Part shown: in pieces, positions 27,830 to 37,150 of the stretch
Layout of the letters: the number at the start of each line of letters is the position of its first letter
Numbering within the stretch: position 1 is the first letter of the stretch
Assembly (NCBI RefSeq): GCF_000376445.1
Contig: NZ_AQXI01000001.1
Span: forward strand, 1,024,962-1,088,961
Direction of reading: 5' to 3'
Length of the DNA stretch: 64,000 nt
DNA from: Haladaptatus paucihalophilus DX253
GTDB lineage: Archaea; Halobacteriota; Halobacteria; Halobacteriales; Haladaptataceae
Notes under the pieces: model-generated
What the model saw: the letters and a program-made list of their open reading frames with translations, nothing else
Database searches by the model: none
What the model was told of the DNA's origin: nothing
Made by a program: the position numbers and the translations under genes

Positions 27830-28321
27830 ATGTCGAAAGACTCACACCAACGAAGCGACAACCGTTTGCGCATGGATTGGTCCGCGTCGAGGCGGCGGTT
27901 CGGTCGCTGTTGCTGTTCGGCAGTGCTCGGGATGTTCGCGGGTTGTAACGCCCTCTCGGATTCGAACGGAGAAACGAGCAGTACGACGAAAACGAACGGT
28001 AGATCGAAAGCACACGGAACGACCTCGAAATCAGAACGGGACGAAATCCCGATTTACGCGGTCAATCACACCGACGAGAAACAAGACCTCTCCATCATCA
28101 TTTCTGGGGGGACGGAAGTCATATCGAAGCGCTTTATTATTAAAACGGGAGAGCGAAAACGGATTTCCTCGGTCAACAGTTCCAACCAGCCAATCACGGC
28201 CGAAACCCGGAGCGGCCTGAAAAACAGCAAGCCCGCAAAGCCCGGCGCGCTATCTGTGACCATCCACATCCGAACCGATTCCATCGATATTCGGTCGGAA
28301 ACGCTCACCGAACGAAACTGA
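27830..28321 (+). CDS. Haloarchaeal Tat lipoprotein, unknown function
   Basis: A 163-aa protein with a twin-arginine signal (SRRRFGRCCCSAVLGMFAGC) whose last Cys sits in a lipobox-like site (MFAGC-N). It would be exported folded and lipid-anchored. The mature part is a Thr/Ser-rich linker and a small strand-rich domain (DEIPIYAVNHTDEKQDLSIIISGG). The set-up is similar to the lipoprotein at 40495, whose body has a comparable NSHNEPHDLIIVV strand. Alternative starts: ATG 27830 or the later Met (MDWSAS). Confidence 0.65.
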   Translation: MSKDSHQRSDNRLRMDWSASRRRFGRCCCSAVLGMFAGCNALSDSNGETSSTTKTNGRSKAHGTTSKSERDEIPIYAVNHTDEKQDLSIIISGGTEVISKRFIIKTGERKRISSVNSSNQPITAETRSGLKNSKPAKPGALSVTIHIRTDSIDIRSETLTERN

Positions 28322-28323
28322 AC

Positions 28324-30405
28324 TCAGTCCACCATCCGACTGCCGCCCGCCGGGAGGAACTCCTGAATCAGGTCGGGACTCGCCACCTTGCGGACGAACG
28401 AGGTGTCCGCAAAGCGCTCGCGGAACTCGCGGTACAGTCGCTTCGCGGCGTCGTTCTGGGCGTACTGGCCCGGTTCGACTTCGATGACTGTCTCGGCCTG
28501 CTTCTCGATGGCCGACGGCGGGCCGCCGATGACGCGGGTGTTCGGTTCGACCGTAATTCCGACCGCGACGCCGACGGGCGTGTCCTCGAAGTAGGTTCGG
28601 TCGCCGCGGATGGCGAACCCGCCCTTCTCCAGATACTCGCCGCTCTCGGGCGTCTTCGACACTTGGTCGGGCGTGACCATGTAGGCGTCGCCCGCGAAAC
28701 GGCCGTCCTTCCACACGGACGAGTAGGAGACGGCGAACTGGGCGGCCTCCCGCTTGCTTTGCTCGGGCACGTCCACGTCCTTCGACGGCTCACTCGGGTC
28801 GGAGGTCTTCAGGATGGTGATGGGACCGCCGTGTGCCTGCGAGTGGAAGAACAGGTCGTTTCTGTCCATGTACTTCTTGACCAGTTCCTCGTTCTCGTCG
28901 GCGTTGCGCCCGCCGAGGACGAGGAAGCCGTCGGAGGTGCGGAACCAGCGGAACCGCTCGTACCACTGCTCCTGCTTCCGAACCGGAATCGACGCCCGCG
29001 ACAGCCAGTCGATGTTCTCCGGTTCCGTCCGCTCCTCTTCTGGTTCTTCTTCCCACTGCTCGGCGCGTTTTTTGACTTCCTCCAACTCCTCGCGGGTGTC
29101 CTCGATGGCGGCCAGCGCGCCCTCCTTTTTCTCCTCGATTCGCTTGGCCTCCTGATAGAGGCGGTTGGCGTTCTTCTCCACGCCGTCGTCGGGGAAGAGC
29201 GTGATTTTCGTGTCGTCGATTTCGACCGTGACGGTTCCCTCGCTCGGGTCGATTCCCTGCACGGCTTCCGCCGCCTCGATGCCGCGCTCCGCACCCTCCT
29301 CGAATCGGGCTTCGATGTCCGCCCACGGCGTGTCCTCGGCGCGAGCGTTCCGAACCGTGGCGAGGATTTCGTCCACGAAGCCGTAGTTGGCGTAGAGGAG
29401 TTCCGCCTTCTCTCGCTCGGCGTCCGCCTTCCGTTCGAAGCCTTCGATAGCGCCCTCCTGTTGTTCGATGATGCGCTGTTGTTTCTCGATTTGGGCTTGG
29501 AAGTCGGGTTTCTGCGGTTCGCCCGCGTCCTCGTTTTCGGACACGTCGAGGTTGGTGAAGTAGTCGTCCACCGCCGCGTTGAACGAGTCGAACGCCTCGG
29601 AATCCAACCCTTCGTACTCTTCGAGCGGGAACGGCGTCACGTCAACTCGAACGTCGTCCTCGTAGTAGACCCGCGGGTCGAAGTCACCGGTTTCGAGCGG
29701 TTCGCGGAGGCGCTCGATGGCCGCGTACAGCCGTTCGTACTCGTCCTCGTCGGCGTCCGCGATGTCCGTGACTTTCTCGACACCGGCGCGGGTACAGACC
29801 TCCTCGGCGTACAACCCGCCGAAGTTGAGTTGCGTCGCCAGCGTCCGAACCACGTCGGTGTCCGAGTCGTTCATCCGATACTCGAACTCCTCGTAGTCGA
29901 TTTCGAGCGGGTTCACCCGCGAACTGGGGAACTCGTACTGGGACCCCGGCGCGACGGTGCGGGATTTGAGCCGAACCGTGTCCAGACAGTCGATGACCTC
30001 GTTGTTCTCGTCCAGCACGGCGACGTTGCCCTGTCCGAACAGTTCCGCGACGATGGTCGTATCGCCGTCCTCGCGTTTGAAGTGGAACTGGAGGATGCGG
30101 TCGAACTCGAACTGTTCGACGCCCGCGAAGTCAGCCCCCGAGAGGCGGTTGCGGAGCATCATGGCGAAGTTCGGCGGCCTGCCCGGCGCGGGCGGGACGT
30201 GTTCCGGTGCGACGGTGTGGGCGCGTTTCACCTCGCCCACTTCCACGAGCAGTTCGAGCCGACCGCGGTCGAAATCGCGCATCTTGAGGCGCAACAGGTC
30301 GTCGCCGTAGAGATACGCCTTATCGACCTTCGCACCCTCGAAGGAGTTCAACTCCCGCGTGATGGCGGCGAGGTCGATGCTCGAAAGCTCTCGCTTTCTA
30401 TCCAT
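28324..30405 (-). CDS. rqcH: RqcH / NFACT-family ribosome quality-control protein
   Basis: A 693-aa NFACT protein (Rqc2/RqcH/Tae2 family). Domain order: NFACT-N (start MDRKRELSSIDLAAITRELN, with PPNFAMMLRNRL), helix-hairpin-helix and a long coiled coil (about 300-480), then NFACT-R (WYERFRWFRTSDGFLVLGGRN and NADENEELVKKYM) with DLFFHSQAHGGP. It binds split 50S subunits that hold peptidyl-tRNA and in bacteria adds alanine tails to the stalled chain. ATG at 30405 is chosen. Its close neighbour Pelota acts one step earlier in ribosome rescue. Confidence 0.93.
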   Translation of the reverse strand: MDRKRELSSIDLAAITRELNSFEGAKVDKAYLYGDDLLRLKMRDFDRGRLELLVEVGEVKRAHTVAPEHVPPAPGRPPNFAMMLRNRLSGADFAGVEQFEFDRILQFHFKREDGDTTIVAELFGQGNVAVLDENNEVIDCLDTVRLKSRTVAPGSQYEFPSSRVNPLEIDYEEFEYRMNDSDTDVVRTLATQLNFGGLYAEEVCTRAGVEKVTDIADADEDEYERLYAAIERLREPLETGDFDPRVYYEDDVRVDVTPFPLEEYEGLDSEAFDSFNAAVDDYFTNLDVSENEDAGEPQKPDFQAQIEKQQRIIEQQEGAIEGFERKADAEREKAELLYANYGFVDEILATVRNARAEDTPWADIEARFEEGAERGIEAAEAVQGIDPSEGTVTVEIDDTKITLFPDDGVEKNANRLYQEAKRIEEKKEGALAAIEDTREELEEVKKRAEQWEEEPEEERTEPENIDWLSRASIPVRKQEQWYERFRWFRTSDGFLVLGGRNADENEELVKKYMDRNDLFFHSQAHGGPITILKTSDPSEPSKDVDVPEQSKREAAQFAVSYSSVWKDGRFAGDAYMVTPDQVSKTPESGEYLEKGGFAIRGDRTYFEDTPVGVAVGITVEPNTRVIGGPPSAIEKQAETVIEVEPGQYAQNDAAKRLYREFRERFADTSFVRKVASPDLIQEFLPAGGSRMVD

Positions 30406-30488
30406 ATCCCACGGTTTCTCGGGCGGGAGGAAAGGCGTGTCGTTCGACGCGACGGTCACGGGACGATTCGGCGGAAATCAACAGTTCG

Positions 30489-30728
30489 TCACTCCGCGGG
30501 AACGGCGTACGGTTCGCCGCGCCGCCGGTTCCGCTTCCGGAGGTAGACCGCGTAGACGATGATAGCACCGATGAACGGCGGGATGAAGAACCCGATGAAC
30601 ATCCCGACGGCCCACATGTCGGCGGTGTCCATCCGGCGCTCTTTGGCATCTCGGTACACCCACGCCGCACAGAGGAGGGCGAGCGGAATCGCGAGGAACC
30701 ACGGGACGACGATATGGATTCCGGCCAT
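30489..30728 (-). CDS. Small two-pass membrane protein
   Basis: A 79-aa protein with two hydrophobic segments (HIVVPWFLAIPLALLCAAWVY and WAVGMFIGFFIPPFIGAIIVYAVYL) separated by RDAKERRMDTADM. This resembles short PLDc_N/phospholipase-D-nuclease N-terminal-like membrane modules, without any nuclease part. Function unknown. ATG at 30728; it lies 83 nt upstream of rqcH on the same strand. Confidence 0.7.
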   Translation of the reverse strand: MAGIHIVVPWFLAIPLALLCAAWVYRDAKERRMDTADMWAVGMFIGFFIPPFIGAIIVYAVYLRKRNRRRGEPYAVPAE

Positions 30729-30847
30729 GGCGGCAGTTCAGAGGACGCCGCTAAGTATCTTGTCGTCCAACTCTCATTTTCGGAGGGACGTCCGACTTCG
30801 GTTTCGACGGCTCATCGAACACTCGATTTCGACGACCCGTCAGCCGT

Positions 30848-31348
30848 TCACTCGTTTTCGGACGCGAATTCGCCTCGTTCGACCGACTCCTCGGCGTTCT
30901 CGACGGTGCGAGTCGCGCACAATCGTTCGAACTTCCGGTCGAACTGCTCGTCGGTCAGTTCGCCGCGGGCGTACCGATTGCGGAGCGCGACGACGGCCTC
31001 GTCCCTGTTGGACTCGACGGTCAGCAATCGCTCGACGCCGCGTTCGAACTGGGCTTCGCTGACCTCGCCGTCGGCGTAGCGACGGCGGAGGGTCGAAAGG
31101 GCGTCGTCGGTGGAAACGGTCGGGGTCGTATCGCTATCGTCTCGCATCGGCGACGAGGACGAGTCGTCGGTTTCGTGCATCTCGGGGTCGAGGGAAACGT
31201 GCAATACGGCCGCGAAGACGACGATGGCCCAGAGCGACACCGCGAATAGTAGGTTGCCCTTGAGGAACGCGATGAATCCAAGAGACGCGAGAAGCAACGC
31301 GCCGAGCACGAAGCTGTCGAGTAGGATTCGAACTCCCGAATCGGCCAT
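30848..31348 (-). CDS. Membrane protein with two SHOCT domains
   Basis: A 166-aa protein: two N-terminal hydrophobic segments (ILLDSFVLGALLLASLGFIAFL and LLFAVSLWAIVVFAAVLHV), an acidic linker, then two SHOCT repeats (ALSTLRRRYADGEVSEAQF and AVVALRNRYARGELTDEQF). SHOCT modules are short C-terminal helical pairs that help oligomerise membrane proteins. The two copies are about 30% different from each other. ATG at 31348. Confidence 0.85.
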   Translation of the reverse strand: MADSGVRILLDSFVLGALLLASLGFIAFLKGNLLFAVSLWAIVVFAAVLHVSLDPEMHETDDSSSSPMRDDSDTTPTVSTDDALSTLRRRYADGEVSEAQFERGVERLLTVESNRDEAVVALRNRYARGELTDEQFDRKFERLCATRTVENAEESVERGEFASENE

Positions 31349-31391
31349 TATCGAACGGTCGAAGTGATAGCACAAAAACCAATCGACAGCG

Positions 31392-32258
31392 CTACTCTTC
31401 TCCCAAATCCCGCACGGTGAGCACGGGCGTCTCCGAGCGACGGATCACCGTCTCCGCGACGCTCCCCATCACGAACCGGTCGATACCCGTCCGGCCGTGG
31501 GTCCCCATCGAGAGCAGGTCGATGTCGTGTTCCTCCGCGTAGTCGAGGAGCTGCTCGGCCGGTCGTCCGCGGAGGAGTTCCCGTCTCGCGTCCCCGCCCG
31601 CGCTCCGAACCCGCGAGACGGCATCGGCACACGCTTCGTTTCCCTCGCTCTCCATCAGTTCTGCCAGCGACCCCGACCGGGCGATGCGCGAATCGACGAC
31701 GTAGACGACGTGCACGAAGGCGTCGTACGCCGCCGCGAGCGCGGCGCACACTTCGATGGCGCGCTCGGACCCTTGCGTCCCGTCGACCGCCAAGAGGACG
31801 TTTTCGTACTCCGGCGTGGGAACGTCGTCCCCGGCTCGAACCGTCAGCACGGGAACGCGGGCGAGTCGGTTGACCTTGCGCGCCGTGCTCCCCACGAAGT
31901 GGCGTTCGATGCGGCCGCGGTGTCCCGTCCCCATCGATATGCCGTCGATGTCGTGCTCCTCCGCGTAGTCGAGGATTTCCCGGAACGGGAGTCCCGACGT
32001 CATCGCTTCCGTCACGTCGATGCCGCGCTCGCGCCCCCGTTCAGCCACCGCCGCGGTCGCCCGTTGCCCTTCCGTTTCGAGCAGGTCGACGAGCGTGGAC
32101 AGCCCCTCGTCGGCGTTGCCCACCTGCAGTTGCGGCGTGTCGATGACGTACAGCGCGTGGACCGTCGCGCCGGTTTTCTCGGCGATTCGAAGGCCGTGTT
32201 CGATGGCCCCCGCCGTTGCTTTCCCGCCGTCCGTCGGAATGAGAATCGAGTCGAACAT
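31392..32258 (-). CDS. Universal stress protein, tandem UspA domains
   Basis: A 288-aa protein with two UspA domains of about 145 aa. Each ends with the ATP-binding G-2x-G-9x-G(S) motif: GTGHRGRIERHFVGSTARKV in the first and GTHGRTGIDRFVMGSVAETV in the second. The starts are FDSILIPTDGG and YENVLLAVDGT. It should bind ATP or AMP in the cytosol. It is divergent from an SLC13-type transporter; in haloarchaea Usp genes commonly sit next to transporters. I choose ATG 32258 over a GTG two codons earlier. Confidence 0.93.
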   Translation of the reverse strand: MFDSILIPTDGGKATAGAIEHGLRIAEKTGATVHALYVIDTPQLQVGNADEGLSTLVDLLETEGQRATAAVAERGRERGIDVTEAMTSGLPFREILDYAEEHDIDGISMGTGHRGRIERHFVGSTARKVNRLARVPVLTVRAGDDVPTPEYENVLLAVDGTQGSERAIEVCAALAAAYDAFVHVVYVVDSRIARSGSLAELMESEGNEACADAVSRVRSAGGDARRELLRGRPAEQLLDYAEEHDIDLLSMGTHGRTGIDRFVMGSVAETVIRRSETPVLTVRDLGEE

Positions 32259-32454
32259 CGTCACCGATGCGTTCGACGAGCACGGACTTCAATCGATTTC
32301 CCCGCCGCCGGTCGGAGGGGAGAAAGGACAATCCGACGACGCGATGGATTTTGTCGGGAGCGCTCGAACTATTGAGGTAGCCATTTGTCATCCACCGCTG
32401 AATGAACGGTGGGGTGGCACGTGAGCAGCGCGACGCGTGACCACGGGGGTACGA

Positions 32455-34296
32455 ATGGTGATTCCGCTTCAAACAGGTGTCCCGATTCCACCGATAACGA
32501 ACAGTATGCTCGTCGTCCTCGGAATCGTCCTCGTCGCGTTCATCCTGTTCGTGACGGAACTGTTCCCCGTGGACGTGACGGCGCTCATCGTCCTCGTCCT
32601 GCTCATGGTGCTCGGGCCGTGGACGAAGGTGTCGCCGACGGACGGCCTCTCGGGATTTTCGAACGAGGCGACCATCACGGTCCTCGCCATGCTCATCCTC
32701 AGCGAGAGCGTCCGGCGGACGGGCGCGGTGCAACTGCTCGGCCATCGAGTGGCGGGACTCGTCGGTGACAGCCAGTTCAAACAAGTGTTGGCGACGGTCG
32801 GCCTCGCGGGGTCCGTCTCGGGGTTCATCAACGACACGCCCGTCGTCGCGTTGCTGGTCCCGTTCGCCTCCGACCTCGCCCACCGCGGCAACACGTCGCC
32901 GTCGAAGCTGATGATTCCGCTCTCATACGCGGCCATGCTCGGCGGGACGCTCACGCTCATCGGCACGTCCACGAACCTGCTGGCGAGCGGCCTCGCACAG
33001 CAACTGCTCGGGCGCTCGCTCGGCATTTTTCAGTTCACCCCCGTCGGCGTCGTCGTCCTCGTCACCGGCGCGCTCTACCTCGTCTTCGTCGCGCCGCGGT
33101 TGCTTCCCGAGCGCGTCAGGCCACGCGAGACGCTCCTCGAAGAGTACGAGGTCGAGGAGTACCTCGCCGAACTCGTCGCGCCCGAAACGTCGCCGCTCGT
33201 GGGGACGCCCATCTCCGACATTCCGGCCGAAGCGGGATTCGGCGGCGAGGTGAAGGAAGTACTCCGCGAGGACGCCGTGCTGTCGCCGTTTTCGGACGAG
33301 TTGGTGGAGCCGAACGACCACTTTCTCATCTCTGCGAGTCGGCCCGACCTCACCTCGCTCATCGAGGAGGAGGCGTTGAACCCGCTCCCAACGGTCGGCC
33401 GCGAACCGGCGGTCACGGAGGAACCGGCCCGGAGCGACGACGCGGAAAGCGTCCTCATCGAAGTCGTCGTTCCGACCGATTCGGCGCTCATCGGCGAGAC
33501 CATCGAGACGAGCACGATACTCCAGCGGTACGACGCGACGCTCGTCGCCCTCCAGCGCGGCGACGTTCGACTGCCGCGCGTCCACGAAGCCGAGTTCACC
33601 GTCGGCGACCTGCTGTTGCTCCAACTCCCCGCCGACGAACTGGAACGCGTGGCCGAGACGCGCGACCTCATCGTCGCCCGGGAAATCCCCCGCGAGGACT
33701 ACCGGTACGACAAGATTCCCGTCGCCGTCGCCATCCTCGCGGCCGTCGTCGGGTCGGCGGCGCTCGGTCTGTTGGAGATTCAGGTCGCCGCCTTGGCGGG
33801 CGTCGTGGGGATGGTCCTCTCCGGCACCCTCGCGCCGACCGAACTCTACGAGGGCGTAGACTGGACCGTCATCTTTCTTCTCGCGGGCGTGATTCCGCTC
33901 GGCATCGCCATGGAGAACACGGGCACCGCCGCGCTCCTCGGCGCGCTCGTCGCCACGACGGCGCAGTACCTCCCGACCGTCGCCGTTCTCGGCGTGTTCT
34001 ACGTGGCGACGGTCATCCTCACCAACATCGTCAGTAACAACGCCACCGTCGCGCTCATGGTCCCCGTCGCCATCAACGCCGCCCGCGAAATCGGGACGAA
34101 CCCGCTCGCCTTCCTGCTCGCCGTGATGTTCGCCGCCAGCGCGGCGTTCATGAGTCCCGTGGGGTATCAGACCAACCTGTTCGTCTACCGACCGGGCGGC
34201 TACCGCTTCACCGACTTCGCCCGCGTCGGCATCCTGCTCCAGTTGATACTCGCCGTCGTCACGCCGATCACGATTGCGGTCTACTTCGGCCTCTGA
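32455..34296 (+). CDS. SLC13-type transporter with two TrkA-C (RCK-C) domains
   Basis: A 613-aa membrane protein: an N-terminal SLC13 half (about 20-210, with GFINDTPVVALLVPF and IGTSTNLLASGL), two RCK-C domains (about 225-300 and 325-410, with PLVGTPISDIPAEAGFG and ALIGETIETSTIL), then the second membrane half (to residue 613, with NIVSNNATVALMVP and SPVGYQTNLFVY). RCK-C domains usually bind a small ligand to gate transport. The substrate may be sulfate or a dicarboxylate. ATG 32455 is chosen; a GTG six codons upstream is possible. Confidence 0.92.
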   Translation: MVIPLQTGVPIPPITNSMLVVLGIVLVAFILFVTELFPVDVTALIVLVLLMVLGPWTKVSPTDGLSGFSNEATITVLAMLILSESVRRTGAVQLLGHRVAGLVGDSQFKQVLATVGLAGSVSGFINDTPVVALLVPFASDLAHRGNTSPSKLMIPLSYAAMLGGTLTLIGTSTNLLASGLAQQLLGRSLGIFQFTPVGVVVLVTGALYLVFVAPRLLPERVRPRETLLEEYEVEEYLAELVAPETSPLVGTPISDIPAEAGFGGEVKEVLREDAVLSPFSDELVEPNDHFLISASRPDLTSLIEEEALNPLPTVGREPAVTEEPARSDDAESVLIEVVVPTDSALIGETIETSTILQRYDATLVALQRGDVRLPRVHEAEFTVGDLLLLQLPADELERVAETRDLIVAREIPREDYRYDKIPVAVAILAAVVGSAALGLLEIQVAALAGVVGMVLSGTLAPTELYEGVDWTVIFLLAGVIPLGIAMENTGTAALLGALVATTAQYLPTVAVLGVFYVATVILTNIVSNNATVALMVPVAINAAREIGTNPLAFLLAVMFAASAAFMSPVGYQTNLFVYRPGGYRFTDFARVGILLQLILAVVTPITIAVYFGL

Positions 34297-34404
34297 TGGT
34301 GTCTACTTCGGTCTTTGACGGGGCGCTGTCGTCGCGGTCGTGGGAGAACTCCACGGACTGCCTGAACGACCACCTCTATTTCCCTCCGACGAGAACCCGG
34401 GCGT

Positions 34405-35430
34405 ATGACCGACCACGCGACCGACTCATCCCCCACTACCGACTCGGCGACCGATTCGAACGACGCGCGGACGAACGACTCCCCGACGGTGCTCGTCCTC
34501 CGCCGGGGCACCCACGGCATGCCGGTATCGGACTACGCCGACGAACTCCGCGAGCGCCTGCCGAATCACGAAATCCTGCACGCGACGACCCCCGACGAGG
34601 AGCGCGAGTACATCGCCGACGCCGAAATCGTGACCGGGATGACCATCAACGAGTCCCTGCTCGCCCACGCCGAAAATATGGAACTGTTCGCGTGTGCCTA
34701 CGCCGGAACGGGACACCTGCCGCTCGACGCGCTCGAATCGCGGGGTGTCGCGGTGACGAACGCCTCGGGGGTCCACGGTCCGAACATCGCGGAGCACGTC
34801 GTCGGCGCGATGTTGACCTTCACGCGGAAGTTCCTCCGCGCCGGGAGACAGCAGTCGCGCCGCGAGTGGCGGCACTTTCAGGCCCACGAACTGGAGGGGA
34901 GTACCGTGACTGTGGTGGGGTTGGGTGCGATCGGCCAGGCCATCGTGGAGCGGTTGGACGGGTTCGGCGTCGAAACGGTCGGCGTCCGCTACTCGCCCGA
35001 AAAGGGCGGCCCGACCGACGAGGTGGTCGGCTTCGACGACCTGCACGACGCGCTCGCCCGGACGGACTACCTCGTGCTGGCCTGCCCGCTGACGGACGAC
35101 ACGCGCGGCCTGCTCGACGCCGCGGCGTTCGACACCCTGCCGTCCCACGCCGTGCTGGTGAACATCGCCCGCGGCAAGGTGGTCGAAACGGACGCGCTCG
35201 TCTCGGCGCTCCGAGGCAATCACATCCGCGGGGCGGCACTGGACGTGACCGACCCGGAACCCCTGCCGGAGGACCACCCGCTGTGGACCTTCGAGAACGT
35301 CCTCATCACGCCGCACATGGCGGGACACACGCCCGAATACTACTCTCGCTTGGCGGATATCGTGGCCGAAAACGTCGCGCACGTGACCGAGACGGGTTCC
35401 TACGACGACCTCCGGAATCGGGTTCGGTGA
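34405..35430 (+). CDS. D-2-hydroxyacid dehydrogenase, NAD-dependent
   Basis: A 341-aa enzyme of the D-isomer 2-hydroxyacid dehydrogenase family. NAD motif: VVGLGAIGQAIVERLDG. Catalytic set: Arg in NIARGKVVETDAL, Glu in DPEPLPEDHPLW, His in ITPHMAGHTPEYYSRL. It interconverts a 2-oxoacid and a D-2-hydroxyacid; the substrate is not determined. The first 30 residues are a Thr/Ser/Asp-rich extension that could be non-family; later Met starts do not preserve the fold better. It lies 108 nt after the transporter. Confidence 0.92.
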   Translation: MTDHATDSSPTTDSATDSNDARTNDSPTVLVLRRGTHGMPVSDYADELRERLPNHEILHATTPDEEREYIADAEIVTGMTINESLLAHAENMELFACAYAGTGHLPLDALESRGVAVTNASGVHGPNIAEHVVGAMLTFTRKFLRAGRQQSRREWRHFQAHELEGSTVTVVGLGAIGQAIVERLDGFGVETVGVRYSPEKGGPTDEVVGFDDLHDALARTDYLVLACPLTDDTRGLLDAAAFDTLPSHAVLVNIARGKVVETDALVSALRGNHIRGAALDVTDPEPLPEDHPLWTFENVLITPHMAGHTPEYYSRLADIVAENVAHVTETGSYDDLRNRVR

Positions 35431-35519
35431 GGATCTATTTGCAGTTTCCGCCCGTCGATTATAGAAATAAATGGATGATAAAAGCGGGGGGTCCGCAATC
35501 GCGTTCGGTGCGTGCGGAA

Positions 35520-35673
35520 CTACCAGATTTGGGCGGCGGGCGTCTCGCAGGTGTCACAGACGACCGCCTCGTTTCCTTTGTAGGTGTCTCGAACCAACTC
35601 TCCGTCGGAACACCAGTGGCATTCTTCTCCTTCGAGGCGTCCGATGACGCCCTGTTCGGTCGTCAAACTCATT
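35520..35673 (-). pseudogene. Frameshifted small zinc-finger gene (HVO_A0556-like)
   Basis: From the ATG at 35673 the frame reads MSLTTEQGVIG. The continuation RLEGEECHWC and on to YKGNEAVVCDTCETPAAQIW, stop at 35520, is one base out of phase, with one base too many at about 35640 in GCGTTCCGA. Dropping that base gives a continuous 50-aa protein with CHWC and CDTC knuckles, which matches my memory of a short haloarchaeal zinc-finger family. The second part has no start codon of its own. Either a real frameshift or a sequencing error. Confidence 0.6.
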
Positions 35674-35769
35674 CTGTTTCCCATATTCCCTCCGCCGTGC
35701 TATGAATTTGCTGGCCCCACCGGTTCCTCGTACAGGTAGTTTATCCCCCAGCAGTCGCTAGATGTGCAC

Positions 35770-36171
35770 ATGAGCGAACAGCCATCCGACACCCCGGAGA
35801 GCGACGAGGAGTGGCGCGAGCGACTGACGGACGAAGAGTACCGCGTCCTCCGCGAGCAGGGAACGGAACGTCCCCACACCGGCGAGCATCTGGACCGCAC
35901 GGACGACGGCACCTACGTCTGTGCCGGGTGCGGCGCGGAACTGTTCGATTCGGACACGAAGTACGATTCCCACTGCGGCTGGCCGAGTTTCTACGACGTG
36001 CCGACGGAGAACGTCGAGACGCGACAGGACACCAGCCACGGCATGGTCCGAACCGAAGTCGTCTGCGCGAACTGCGGCGGCCACCTCGGCCACGTCTTCG
36101 ACGACGGCCCGGAACCGACCGGAAAGCGCTACTGCATCAACAGCGTCTCGCTCGACTTCGAGGACGAGTAA
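35770..36171 (+). CDS. msrB: Peptide-methionine (R)-S-oxide reductase MsrB
   Basis: A 133-aa MsrB that reduces methionine-R-sulfoxide in proteins. Zinc ligands CAGCGAELF and [10 protein letters not shown], the substrate-binding HCGWPSF and the catalytic RYCINS (nucleophilic Cys) are all present, in order. Length is standard for a stand-alone MsrB. The ATG at 35770 ([11 protein letters not shown]) is chosen; a GTG at 35764 precedes it. No msrA is in the window. Confidence 0.96.
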   Translation: MSEQPSDTPESDEEWRERLTDEEYRVLREQGTERPHTGEHLDRTDDGTYVCAGCGAELFDSDTKYDSHCGWPSFYDVPTENVETRQDTSHGMVRTEVVCANCGGHLGHVFDDGPEPTGKRYCINSVSLDFEDE

Positions 36172-36860
36172 TCCGCCGGGTCGGTTGCCGAACGGCAGTC
36201 CACTACGAGGGCCGCGCGTGCATCCGGTACGCCTCATAGTTTTCGTCCCGCCTGGTATGCAAGGAGAGTCGCCACGCCCGCTACGAGGTGAGACTGGTTT
36301 TGTAGTGGTTGTCATCGGTACGAGAAAACGCTGATTTTGCTGTGACTGTACTCGCTATGAGAAAGTCCCCGAAAGCCCCCGCCCGCTCGCGGTTGTTCAG
36401 CGACATCTCGATTCGGTGCAACTCGCACACCTCATCGAGAGGGGCCGCTGAAGCAACCACGCAAGCGCGACCGAGCGGCCCCTTTCAGTCCCAACCACAA
36501 ACCGGTTCCGCACAGCACCGCGTGCTCGCGGCGTTGCCGCTCGCATTTCGAGGTTTCTTCGAACCCTCGCACGCCACACCCTCCCCAACCGATTGCGTTT
36601 CTCGGCCTTCGGCCTCCGGTACCTGCGGGCCGCGGCCGCAGGTCAGCGAGACGTGACGCGTCTCGCAAGCCTCATCCCTCGCACGTTTTTCCGAGGCGAC
36701 TCGGACGTGTTGTCCTCGTCGCCTCGCCAACGCGCGCCACGATGGAAATCCAGTAGCGTGAAACTGAATCGACTCTTCCGGCGCGTGCACCAACAACCCC
36801 GAGGACGCTCCGTCCGAGGGGTTGGTTGGTTATCACGCGAGGGATGAGCACTGGAGCGGA

Positions 36861-36885
36861 GTTCTCGTGAACGAAGTGAACGAGA
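36861..36885 (+). repeat. 25-nt element, copy A (dispersed)
   Basis: GTTCTCGTGAACGAAGTGAA plus CGAGA. It occurs again as the exact reverse complement at 40332-40356, in the other gene-less stretch. Internally it is nearly palindromic. Confidence 0.8.
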
Positions 36886-36981
36886 GCACGGAAGAGCGTC
36901 GCTCTTCCGGAGCGAAGCGCGCAATCGGTTGGGGAGGGAGTGGGCTGAGGCGGTGCGGGTGCGGTTTCAGTGACGTCTGTC

Positions 36982-37031
36982 GTTGCAGTCACAGAAGCAA
37001 CAACACGTGTTGCAGTCACAGAAGCAACAAC
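36982..37031 (+). repeat. 23-nt direct repeat, two copies
   Basis: GTTGCAGTCACAGAAGCAAC followed by AAC occurs at 36982-37004 and again at 37009-37031, identical, with a 27-nt period (four bases between). It lies inside the hairpin-rich gene-less stretch. Two copies with a 4-nt gap do not make a CRISPR array. Confidence 0.85.
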
Positions 37032-37150
37032 AACTCGTAGCGAACAGGCGGAGGCGTTCGAGGTCCACGTCCCAGTCGTTGTGATTCAGTCGTTCACAAC
37101 GACACCACGTCGTAGCGAACCTGCTCAAAAATTCCCCGCAACCCCGAGGC

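Larger units (their letters stand above)
36172..37150. other. Gene-less, hairpin-rich stretch of about 980 nt
   Basis: I see no credible gene. The open frames here are Arg/Ser/Pro-rich and have no family resemblance. Instead there are many inverted repeats: CGGAAGAGC-GTC-GCTCTTCCG at 36889-36909 (perfect 9-bp stem), an imperfect stem around 36790-36830, and GTTCTCG-type palindrome sequence at 36861-36885, plus a 23-nt direct repeat (36982-37031). Such palindromic GC-rich intergenic blocks occur in haloarchaea without known role. A non-coding RNA cannot be excluded. Confidence 0.55.

Noticed and set aside
36982-37031. CRISPR array candidate from the 23-nt direct repeats
   Set aside because: Only two copies with a 4-nt gap; no spacers of normal length and no cas genes apart from the fused Cas4-like domain far away.
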